Assembly: GCA_021396245.1 (NCBI GenBank)
Contig: WNYE01000079.1
Coordinates: forward strand, 62,001 to 126,000
Direction of reading: 5' to 3'
Length of the DNA stretch: 64,000 nucleotides
DNA from: Sporothrix humicola
Lineage: Eukaryota > Ascomycota > Sordariomycetes > Ophiostomatales > Ophiostomataceae
Under the pieces are notes generated by a model. It was not told where the DNA came from. It saw only the letters and a list, made by a program, of their open reading frames with translations, and ran no database searches. The translations under genes were made by a program, and so were the position numbers. The stretch's first letter is position 1. Each line of letters begins with the position of its first letter. Shown piece after piece: positions 13,001 through 22,748 of this stretch.

Positions 13001-13394
13001 ATTTTGGTATTACAAACGACAAAACAACAGCTATTTCTAAGGGGGAAGATGCCCGCAAGAGATGAACGTGTATCAAAAAAACAAAACCTGGGGTTGTATC
13101 ATGACAAAGGAAATAGGGGAAAATGGAGAAAATAGTGTGAGATAGAAGAAAGAAGAAGTAGGAAGGAAAAAACCAAAGAGGTATTATATGAGATAGGAAA
13201 TTGAGACAATAGGAAAAGTAAAGAAAAGAAAACAAATTCAAACCAGAACGCAGGCACATGAAAGACGTAACAAGACCGTGAAAGGAAAAGAGCAGAGAGA
13301 AGAAAAAAGGAAATGAATATAAAGAGAAGAAGAAAGAGATAAGAAAAGAAAAGTAAAAGTAAGAAGACACGACTTTTCATTCACCAGAGACAGC
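10017..13394. other. 3.4-kb spacer with pyrimidine/purine tracts
   Basis: This is the upstream region of the membrane protein gene and the downstream region of the ankyrin gene, both on the minus strand. C/T-rich blocks occupy about 10500-10560, 10720-10800 and 11830-12060. A purine-rich block at about 13100-13370 would be CU-rich in the 3' UTR of the ankyrin transcript. Reading frames here encode only Phe/Ser/Leu- or Lys/Arg-rich strings without domains, and none is called. Confidence 0.5.
13100..13370 (-). repeat. purine-rich tract, CU-rich on the transcript strand, downstream of the ankyrin gene
   Basis: The plus strand is dominated by GAA, AAG and AGA words up to about 20 nt from the ankyrin stop codon. 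On the coding strand this is a long CU-rich 3' region. A similar tract follows the giant repeat-protein gene. Confidence 0.6.
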
Positions 13395-16300
13395 TTATGC
13401 CTCAGCCTTGGCGCCGTGAGAGAGCAGATACTCCTCGCCCTCGGGCCAGGCACGCTCGGCGGCCATCTGGCGGACAGTGCGGCCGTCGTCGTCGGCAGCA
13501 TCGAGGTTGACGGGCGTGCCGCTCTTCTCGACGAGCAGCTTGAGGAGGTCGAGGTTGCCGTCCTCGAGGACCTGCATGATGGCGTTCCAGCCGCGGTAGG
13601 TCTTGTTGATGTCGCCGCCCTTCTCGAGGAGGCGCTCGATGTTGGCGGCGCCACCGTCCTCGTCGCGGTGGCCGCGACGCAGGGCCTTGACCAAGGGCAG
13701 GTGCTCACCGGGCGAATTGGGGTCGGCGCCGGCCTCGTTGAGCAAGAAGATGACGAGGTCGTGGTGGCCCTCGCGGATGGCAGTCGTCAGGGGCGAGAAG
13801 ACACCGCCAGTCTTGTCCTCGACATTGACGCCAGCGGCCAGCAGCATCTTGATGGACTCGAGCTTGCCGGCAGCGACAGCGCGCTCCAGGACACCGCGAA
13901 CGGCACGCGGGTTGGAGACGTGCGGCAGCAGACGCTCGAGCAGGGCCGGGTGCTGGACAGCAATGATTAGCGGCCAGTCCTCGCCACGGGCACTGGCGTC
14001 GGCGCCGTGGTCGAGCAGCAGCTGCACCAGGTCGGCGCGGTTCTCGCGCAGAGCGGTGGTCAGCGGGGTGTGGCCGCGGGCGTTGCGCTCGTCGGGCAGG
14101 ACACCGCCGTGCTCCAGCAGCCAGAGCAGGCCTTCGGCATTGCCGACCTGCACGGCCATCTCGGCGATACCGGGCGGCGAGTGGATGTCGGCACCAGCGC
14201 GGACAAGAGGCGCCAGCAGGTGGACGCGGTTGTGCGTGATGCACTTCCAGGTCGGGTACTCGGAGGCCGGCAGGTTGGGGTCGGCACCGCTGGCGAGCAG
14301 CAGGTTGAAGATGTCAATGTGGTCGTCGCGGATGGCCGTGCACAGTGGCGTGTAGACACCGTCCTTCTTGGCGTTGATGTCGACGCCGGCCTTGAGCAGG
14401 GTGCGGACAGTCTCGATCTTGTTGAGCGACGTAGCCAGTTCCAGGACACCAGGAGCCTTGCGCAGGTCAGCGCCGTGAGCCAGCAGAGAGACCAGGCACG
14501 ACGGGTGGTAGGTGGAGGGCCACAGGACGTGCTTGGGGCCGGGGCGGTTGGCATCGGCACCGTGCTCGAGCAGAGCGGTGACAATGTCAGCGCGGCCAGC
14601 CTGGACAGCCGTGAACAGGGGAGACGTGCCCATGCCGTCCTTAGCGTTGGGATCGGCGCCGTAGGCCAGCAGCAGATCCACGAGACGACGCGGCTTCTTC
14701 TTGCCAATGGCACCGAGCAGCAGCGTGGTGGTGTTGTCGCTGCCGCCGCTGTCGCTGTCGCTGCTGCTGCCGTTGCGCTGGACGCGGTGGTTGGGGTTGC
14801 CGCCGTAGGCCATCATCAGCTGAGCAAGGCCCAGCTTGCCCGTGGTGAAGGCAGCCACAAGGGGCGACTCGGTGTTGTCCTTGATGGGGTTGACGCCGTC
14901 GAGGTTGGGGTCGCCGCCGTACTTGAGCAGCAGCGTGGCGCCCTCGGCAAAGGACTCCTCGATGCTGGCCAGCAGAGGCGTGACGCCGTCCTTGTCGGGG
15001 CCGTTGGGGTCGGCACCGAACAGCAGAAGCAAGCGCATGCTCTCAATGTCGTGCTGCAGCACAGCCTCGTGCAGGACGCCGCCGTCGGGCGAGACGCCGC
15101 GGTCCAGCAGCTGCTCGACCAGCGTGTAATTAGCACCCTGGACGGCAGTCACGAGAGCCGACTTGAGGTTGGCGCCGCCGGCACTGACCGTGTTGCGCGG
15201 CTGCCACTTGGGCATGGAGAAGGGGTCGGCCTTGAGGCGGACGACCTTGATGGCCGTCGGGGGCTGCATGCCGTGGGCGTGCGAGTCGCTGTCGGCCGCC
15301 GTCGAGGCAGAGATGGACATGACCTCGAGATTGTCCGACAGAACAGTGCTGCCGTGGCCCGTGCTCATGCCGACAGTGATGGTGTTGTGGCCCGAGCGGG
15401 CCGAGTTCGCCGAGTCCATGGTGTAGCGCGACTCGGACGAGGGCGCGAGCGTTGAGGTGACACGCGTCGGGCGGCCACTGGCACGCTCGCTGCGTTCACT
15501 GCGTTCGCTGCGATCCCGATGGTCACGCTCGCCGCCATTGGCTGTGGCGGCTGTGAGGCCGGACGTGGTCAGCGCCGTGCCGACAATGCCGTTGATGTCG
15601 CGCGAGGACGCGATCGTGTTGGTCGACGTCGACGGGCGGCGGCGCAGTTCGGGCATCAGACGCAGCTCGTCGCTGAAATTGATCTCCTTGCCCGAGTCGC
15701 GCTCCGTCATGAACTGCATCGGCGGCAGCGACGGCAGCGGGCTGCTGTCGTCGTGCAGGCCGTTGAGGCCGTTGATGCCGTGGATACCGTTGCGGTTGCT
15801 GCCGTTGGCATGGCCGTTGGCGTGGTGGCCGTTGACGTTGCTGACGTTGAGCATCGACGAGCTGCGGACGCCGTACGTGCCGTTGGGGCTGCCGTTGCCG
15901 ACGTCCAGCAGCGACGACTTGCCGTTGCTCTGGATGGCCGGCAGCACCGGCGGCTCGACTGTGCGCATGCGCGAGTTGCCGTTGGCTGTGCCGTTGGTGG
16001 TGCCGTTGGGCGACGAGGTCGCGCCGTTGAGGTTGCTTGTGGATGGCTTGTTGTTGTTGAGCGTGGGGCTGGTGTCGTTGGGGCTGCTGCTGCCGTTGGC
16101 GTGGCCGTTTGTGGAAGGCGCGCCGTTGCCGTTTGTGGTGTTGCCGTTGGCCGTGCCAGGGGCTGAAGCACCGTTTGCGGCAGGTGCGCTGTTGCCGTTG
16201 GTGGTACCATTGCCAGCCATGCTCGATGTGGCAGGCGTGGTCGACAGCGCCGCGCGGTTGCCGTGGATGCGCTCAAGCGCCGCCGCCAGGCCCGTGTAGC

Positions 16301-16787
16301 CAATGCCAACCGAGTCCTCAATGCGCGCATCGCCCAGCGACCACTGGAACACGAGCGCGCTCATGCGCAGGGCCTCGCGCGACTTGGTCAGCGACTCGCG
16401 CATGCGCGTGATGTCGTGGTCCGGGAACATGCGCCGGAAGCCCTTCTGGATCTTGCCCATGGTGCCCTTGTTCTCGTACTCGAGGAACTTGTGGATCATG
16501 CGGTCGAGCTCCTGGAAGTCCGAGTACGTCGTCTTGAACTTGCGCTCGAGCTCGGCGACCATGTCGGGCGGGAAGCGGCGGCCCGTCTTGGAGCAGTCCT
16601 CCAGGCCAGCCTCAATGCTGAAGAGGATGCGGCAGATGTCGAGGAACTCGCGCGCCAGCTGCTCAAAGCCGTCGGGATGCGTCTTGACCGTGCTTAGATA
16701 CTCGAGCATGCGCACCGAGATCTTGTTGCCCAGCAGCGTGTCACGCGTGCATGCCTCGAGGGCGGCCAGTTCCTTTGTCTTGGCCAT
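13395..16787 (-). CDS. ankyrin-repeat protein with helical, HeLo-like N-terminal domain
   Basis: As annotated the protein has 1,130 residues and begins at the ATG with the strong context CCACAATGGCC (product MAKTKELAAL). Residues 1-175 are predicted all-helical (KISVRMLEYLS, FLDICRILFSIEAGLED, FQELDRMIHKFLEYENKG) and resemble the fungal N-terminal HeLo-like/PigL_N helical bundles that precede ankyrin or STAND modules. Residues about 176-538 form a Asn/Gly/Ser/Thr-rich linker (NGTTNGN-type runs) with an RSERSERSER patch. Residues about 539-1130 contain roughly 18 ankyrin repeats, recognisable by G-TPL-A, LLL-GADPN and similar signatures. No NTPase lies between the helical domain and the repeats. 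The reading frame stays open for 188 further codons upstream (see separate entry), so the true start may be earlier. A scaffold or signalling role is likely; the partner is unknown. The HeLo-like call is inference from composition and position. Confidence 0.8.
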   Translation of the reverse strand: MAKTKELAALEACTRDTLLGNKISVRMLEYLSTVKTHPDGFEQLAREFLDICRILFSIEAGLEDCSKTGRRFPPDMVAELERKFKTTYSDFQELDRMIHKFLEYENKGTMGKIQKGFRRMFPDHDITRMRESLTKSREALRMSALVFQWSLGDARIEDSVGIGYTGLAAALERIHGNRAALSTTPATSSMAGNGTTNGNSAPAANGASAPGTANGNTTNGNGAPSTNGHANGSSSPNDTSPTLNNNKPSTSNLNGATSSPNGTTNGTANGNSRMRTVEPPVLPAIQSNGKSSLLDVGNGSPNGTYGVRSSSMLNVSNVNGHHANGHANGSNRNGIHGINGLNGLHDDSSPLPSLPPMQFMTERDSGKEINFSDELRLMPELRRRPSTSTNTIASSRDINGIVGTALTTSGLTAATANGGERDHRDRSERSERSERASGRPTRVTSTLAPSSESRYTMDSANSARSGHNTITVGMSTGHGSTVLSDNLEVMSISASTAADSDSHAHGMQPPTAIKVVRLKADPFSMPKWQPRNTVSAGGANLKSALVTAVQGANYTLVEQLLDRGVSPDGGVLHEAVLQHDIESMRLLLLFGADPNGPDKDGVTPLLASIEESFAEGATLLLKYGGDPNLDGVNPIKDNTESPLVAAFTTGKLGLAQLMMAYGGNPNHRVQRNGSSSDSDSGGSDNTTTLLLGAIGKKKPRRLVDLLLAYGADPNAKDGMGTSPLFTAVQAGRADIVTALLEHGADANRPGPKHVLWPSTYHPSCLVSLLAHGADLRKAPGVLELATSLNKIETVRTLLKAGVDINAKKDGVYTPLCTAIRDDHIDIFNLLLASGADPNLPASEYPTWKCITHNRVHLLAPLVRAGADIHSPPGIAEMAVQVGNAEGLLWLLEHGGVLPDERNARGHTPLTTALRENRADLVQLLLDHGADASARGEDWPLIIAVQHPALLERLLPHVSNPRAVRGVLERAVAAGKLESIKMLLAAGVNVEDKTGGVFSPLTTAIREGHHDLVIFLLNEAGADPNSPGEHLPLVKALRRGHRDEDGGAANIERLLEKGGDINKTYRGWNAIMQVLEDGNLDLLKLLVEKSGTPVNLDAADDDGRTVRQMAAERAWPEGEEYLLSHGAKAEA

Positions 16788-17351
16788 TGTGGATGTGCGT
16801 TTTTTGGGAGAAGAAGGAGAGGAGGCTGAGGGGTGTTTGGGAGAAGTTTTTGAAGAAGCTTGTGAGGGAGGAGAGTTTGGAGTTCTTGGAGGGTTCTGAG
16901 AACTCTGAGAAGTCTGAGGCTTCGGAGGACTCTGGATATTTGGAGTCCTAGGAAGCTTGGGTACTGCTGGAATGCCCGGAGCTCCTGGAGTGGTGGGAGT
17001 CTTGGGAAACGGAGAAAAGGTGGCTGCAAACGCAGGCGGCGCGGGCGCGTTTCCGGGAGCCGTAAACGGTCGGCGGCCAGCTGACGAAGTGGGAATCGCA
17101 GGCAGCGGCTTAGACGGAGGAGGAAGTGGCGGGCCGAGAGCGGCGAGAGGTGCGGGCGAGGGCGAACGCGAGCGGGTGTGCGTAGTCGCCGGTGTGCTTG
17201 CCCCGGAAAAGAGAGGAGAAGACGGGGAGATGGGAGGGAGATACAGGTTGGGCAACTGGAAAGAGGAGTTCTGGGAGAAAAGAAAAGGAAAGGAAGAAAG
17301 GGAGGGGGAAGAATAAAAGGGAAGGAAAGAGACGCAGAAAAGGAAACTCAA
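16788..17351 (-). CDS. possible in-frame N-terminal extension of the ankyrin protein
   Basis: The frame upstream of the annotated Met stays open for 188 codons. Codons nearest the gene (about 16788-17190) encode a Pro/Ser/Thr-rich string (PLPPPSKPLPAIPTSSAGRR, TPGAPGIPAVPKLPRTPN) that looks like a real disordered region. The outermost 40-50 codons are pyrimidine-rich Phe/Ser/Leu and look like leader or intron; TTTCTTTTCTCCCAG near 17270 could be an acceptor. Either the protein starts within or before this stretch, or it is a long GC-rich 5' leader. Confidence 0.35.
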
Positions 17352-19021
17352 GTAGTACCCAGTCTTTTTTTCTCTTCTATTCTTTTATTCTTTTTTTTTT
17401 TTTTTGGTTGTTTCCCGGCTGTCTTTATTTTGTGCCGCCGTCTCTTTTTATCTTTGATGTCTTGGATTTTCTTTTCTTTTTACGCCAGCTGCCAGCTTGT
17501 GAAGGGGGGGTGTGCGGGTAGGAGAGGCTCTTTATATGGCAGGGAGGAAGAAAAAGACAGCAAGAAAAGAAAAGAATAAGGCACACAAATTATGGGCCAA
17601 TATCAAAAGCCAAAGCTGCGGTTAAGACAGGCACCTCAGAGGACTCAAGTCAGGCCGGCAAATACCAGAAAAGGGCAGGCAAAAAAGGGCAGAGAAAGGC
17701 ACAAATAAGAGGCAGAAAGGCAAAGGTACCAGGGAAGCGGTAGCTGTTCGAGTGAAAGAAAGTGGTGGTCGAGCAAAGCCAAAGGTCGAACTTGAACGCA
17801 ACTGAACTCAAGAGGGGCCGTGTAAGTGGAGGCGGGCGTATTAGTGGAGCATGGGTATGGATGTGGATAGCACAAGCACAAGTGCACGATAGAGTGGAGG
17901 TGTAGGTTGGTGGTCTAGGTGTCGACGATAAACCATAAACGGGGGGGCCGGAAGATTTTAGTCGATCTGGGAGTTGGGGCGTGTCGCAATGGTCAAGCGA
18001 GTGGCAAGCTGTGCGGAGGGGTGTGGTGCATTGTAGGGGTGTATATAATAAAAGAGAGGAAGAGTAGTAATAAAGCAACGAGAAGAAAGTGGTTGTGTGG
18101 TGGTAGTGGTGGATGGAGATCAAAGTAGGAGTTGGAGAAGTCGAAAAGGACAAGAGAGAGTTGGAGCTGGGCGCACAAAGATCGATGAGAAAGAATGAGA
18201 GAATAGATCGAGGATGGGAATTGGAAAATCGAGGAATTCGAGGGGAACAAGACGAAATAGAGAGGAAAGAAAGAAAAGGGAAAAGAATCAAATTCAAAAT
18301 GGGAATCAGAAACGACGAGACCATATCTATTTGAACAACGAGGCGCCCAACTACGACGGATAGAGCATCAACCACTCGACCACAGAAAAGACTACAGAGA
18401 GACTACAGAAAAGACTATCAAGCACAAAAACCACCATTGGGCCCCTCCCACGCATGGACGTGCGTCAAAGCACAAACGACGAGCACGCCGTCGAGGCAAA
18501 CGAAAACAATCGTCTGCGGCTATGTGCAGAAGTGCAGTCTACAAGCGTAGTCTTGTGCGGTTTCTGCAGTTTCTGCAGCCTTTGCACTTTGCACTTTGCA
18601 GCTGTCCACGACGTCCGACGTGCGGATGCATTCCTGCCGTTTCGATCCTCTGGCCCCTGCATTTGTGAGTGGCCGGTCTTGACAGTGCCATCCTTGCAAG
18701 GAGGGGAGAAGGATGAAAATCAGGAGAGGATAGACAAACAGACAAGAAAAAGAGGTGATCAAAGAGAACAAGTAGGCGAGTCAGGGAAGGTGCCAACAAC
18801 GGACATCTGTGCTCTCTCTGTGAGTGGTGGGCGGAGCGTTTGTATTATGCACTTGCGAGTATGTTATGGACATGGAATAACAGGAGACAAGGCGAAGAAG
18901 AGATACAGAGGATCACTTGCAATGGTGCTGCAACCGGCTCTTGTCTTCTTGGTCAGAGTTGACGGGGGCCGGGGGATAGTCTCAGAAGAGCCGGCCAGGA
19001 TTTTTTTGATTTTCTTTTTGT

Positions 19022-19080
<59 letters not shown>
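19022..19080. repeat. compound microsatellite (TG)9(GA)21
   Basis: An uninterrupted TG run (19022-19039) passes directly into an uninterrupted GA run (19039-19080). Both are perfect, indicating an actively slipping locus in the gene-free spacer. Confidence 0.98.
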
Positions 19081-19083
<3 letters not shown>

Positions 19084-22000
19084 TCATAATGGCACTGCCA
19101 TATCGTTGTTGTGCCTGATTCTGTTCCTGCTTCTGACCGGCTGCCCTTGGTCGGTCCGCATCCTTCTCCTGTCTGTGTTGACCTTGCTCTTGTTTCTGTT
19201 CCTGGTGTTGGCTGTTCAGGGCCCTTGTCTAGCTTGCACCGCGTTTGATTCCCCAATGCGGACTTGCAGGGATAAACGACGACAACCAGCTCAAGGTTAA
19301 CAACAATAATGCCAACAACAAGGAGGAGTTGGAGAGAATGCTGGCTGAGTGAAGATAGCAGGGCTCAAGCGGAGGGACTCCAAACCCCGAGAGCCGCCAT
19401 TGAAACATGCAAGAGACCAAAAACGAAGAAGGGCAATGGTCAATAAAAAGTGAGAATCGAGGAGAGAGGGAGAGCAAGACGGTCGATTGGCCCAAAGTGC
19501 CCCCGAAGGAATACAGACTATCTTGACAGAGGGGAAAACGGAGGAGGAAAAGGCCAAATAGGACGGAAGATATGGGGAATAATCGCCACTCCATACTCAG
19601 TAAATCGTGGGAACTCGATTCCTTCAGCTTTTGAGAAGCTTCCTGTGTTTGAAAAATGTCCAGACGCGGTGTGCTGCATCGGCGTGCCGAGACGAGGCCC
19701 ATTTCGTGACTGGCTCAACTGAGAATTTGCTGGGCTCCAAGGAAAAGCCGTTGCTAGCCAAGAAATCGAGAAATCGCAGGTGAGCCAATACATGCTCGCT
19801 TGGCCGTTTTCTTGTGTGGCTTTTTTCTTCTCTTTTTTTTTTTTTTTTTTCTTTCTTTCTTTTCCTTTCTGTGCCTGGCTGCCATAAGCTCGTCAAAAAG
19901 GACGCCAGGCGGTCTATTGCCCATGCTAGTTCCTCCTCCATTCCCCAAAGAGGGCGCAAAAGGCTGCCCCAAAGGCGGAACTGAAGTGCCTGTTGGTTGC
20001 TGGCTTAGTGGCTTTTCTAAACTAACACAGGAGAAGCGCTGGAAAAAGTGGCTCGGATCTATTGACATAAGCTCGACAAGCTCGAAAAATGCCCATTCGG
20101 AGGCGGCGAGACTACGGCGTTGACCAGACACCGTTGCATGCACGAAGCCAAGAGTGTGCTGGTAGTTTGCTGAGGTATCTGTTTGTAGGTCAAGAGTATT
20201 CTGTATGTCTGGCAATACTCGGTATCTTGCATGTTCTTTTATTTGTAATATTGTCGGTGAGTATTCTTAGTACGGTGGACTTACAACTATTGCTTCTTCC
20301 CCCTTCTTCTTCTTCTTCCTCGTTTTAATGCTACTCAAACCCCGTGTTGTTGTCCCGACCTGCAGTTTCCCATCAGCCTGTCCTTTGGTAGCATTGCACA
20401 GCATGTATTGGTCTATCTTTTAGGCCAACCTTACGCAAGATTTCGTGGGCCTTGTGCAATCTGTTTACAGGGTGTTTTCAGATTAAATACTCCGACCAGG
20501 GCCCATTTTCTGTTGTGCTCCGTACGTAGGGACTCACAGAGCCCAAAGGACAAGCTTGTGGCCGGTGTGTACAAGTATCTTTTTTGAGAAGGAAATAATA
20601 GAAGTTCCTTGAATTCGCCCAAATAAAACCACCCAAAATCAATAGATCCTAGGCCAACGCCAGCGCCAACGCCAACGAGCCGCTTTGACCTTCTCTTTGG
20701 CTTCTTTGCATCTTTCCACACACCCACTTCTTTTGCATTTGCACCCCTAGTGTCTTGTCCCCTCTTAATAGACAGAACAGAAGAGAGAGCGACAGCAATT
20801 AGGTGACAAGAAGTACGAGACAAAAGGTAGGAAAAGAACAAGAAATAGGAGAAATGGAAAATATGCTTCTCCTATCGCCCACCTGCATAGGGCCCTATCA
20901 TGTTTCTGGAATGTCTCGCCGGAGTGTGGGCGGAAGCCATCCATCCTACATCGTAAAGACGACAAAAGGAACACCATGTAATTATTGCAGCACAGCACAC
21001 GAGGCGTGACAATGCAGGATACGCCACCAAGAAAAAGCATGGCAAACGAAACGCCAACCAGGCACGCAAGCTACAGATGTCAGGGACATGGATGGTTCCG
21101 CATTCCACCGGAACCGTTGCTTCTCGTCTATTGGCTTGAAAATGAGATGAGCGAGCAGGAAAGAGGATATAACAGACCAAAACAGGCAGTCTTCATCGTA
21201 TGGCAGACATGCTCTGGATCTCGTACTTTGCTTGTCAACTTTTTCAGCTTTATGGTTTTCATCCCGATTAAAAGCATTCGCCTTCCTAGTTGAGATCGAT
21301 CGAGAATCCATAATCCATCAGGAAAAAAACACTCAAATACTACAGGAATCCTTCGAGGGGGCAAAGGCAGGGCCTGGAAGCAGAGCACGCGCCAACTGCT
21401 TCGTACCTGCGCACAAACACCAAATTCACCGAGGTCAACAACAGCGGCCAAACAAAAGTACGCAACGGTGCGCGGCTATTGAGAAGGATTTGGTGGGATT
21501 TTGATGGGATTTCATCCCAAAAGATTCTTGAAAGATCAAATCTCAACAGGAGCCGCGTAGGCTGAGGATCCTTGGGACGAGGAGACTGAGAAAAGAAAGA
21601 CAAAGGAACAAGAACAGCGAAGGAATCTCAAGATCAAAATTCCAAGAACAAATACGGGCTGCAGGGACCAATAAAGGTAGTTGGGCGTTGAGTGGATGCA
21701 GAGAGACAACTGTTCGAACGAGTTGGGCAAGTAACCAGTTATTTAGTAGGTGGTCCACACTGGGACTTTTTGCAGAGAAACAAGCAACAGGGGTTGTGAA
21801 AGAGCACTTTTCATCACAAGGCAGGCAGAAAACCGAGAAGAAAACAGAAAGAGTTGGAAATTGTTGTCAAAACAAATTTCGTTTATCATCCTGCGAGAAT
21901 ATAGCAGATAGCCCAGCTCTCAATATCGTTCATAGCTGGTTCCGATCAAAGCTGAGAATATGGCATATTATGTGGTTGCAATACGTTGAAAAAAGAACGG

Positions 22001-22739
22001 AAAGGGTTACAGTGGACACAGCAGGCTGCAGCCGCAATGTTACCCTGGGGATAACGACATTTTTGTCGTCACCACAAGAAGATACAAAAAGAGAGGCAGA
22101 ACAACATAGAAATCACATAGAAAAGCATTCTTGTTTACGGTGTCTTGCTTTGAAACAGGGTTAGGCGAAGCACAGTCCTGGTGGTTGCAAAGGTGGTGAT
22201 CGCTGTGGATAAAACAGTGCAATGGTCGCCTGGATAGCGAACCGAGAGAGGCTATGGCAGGGTTACTTTGGCCGGTGGACGGAGGGGGCGATCGAGGCAA
22301 TCGAGGAGAATCAGACAGACAGCAGAAAAAACTGGAGAGGAAGACGACCTGCTCACCCCGTATGGAGTCGTCCGAACGAACTCAAGACGCACAAATATTG
22401 ACTTTGGTTCCTGTCGTTTGACTCCGTCGAGGATGCGACTGCAACGTAATATCTTGGGGCAGACTCCATCATGATCCATTGCGGTTCATTGTGCTCCGGT
22501 TTTCTTGTTCTTATTTTTACAAAATAATGAGAGAGAGGCCAGACGGCGTACAAAGTACCTTTTAACTTTGATATCCCTGCGATACGAACAAGCATCCATA
22601 AAAATGCACCCATAAAAATCAATGGCTCGCGTAATACCAGATTGCCTCCGAGTTTACACAGTATTGTTCGCGTTGTGCTCCTGGACCTGCGTCTGGCCTT
22701 GCCCCCCAGAGCACAACAGAAGTACTTTAATATTTCAGG

Positions 22740-22748
22740 TACTCCGTA
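22740..22748. repeat. TACTCCGTA word
   Basis: Exact 9-mer. It also occurs as its complement TACGGAGTA at 3346-3354 and 27631-27639, with a near match at 7244-7251. All are in spacers. Confidence 0.6.

Noticed and set aside
14007..15455. 482-codon plus-strand frame
   Set aside because: Antisense to the ankyrin repeats in GC-rich DNA; no domain.
18454..19089. 211-codon plus-strand frame
   Set aside because: Ends in a Glu-Arg run made by the GA microsatellite; no domain.
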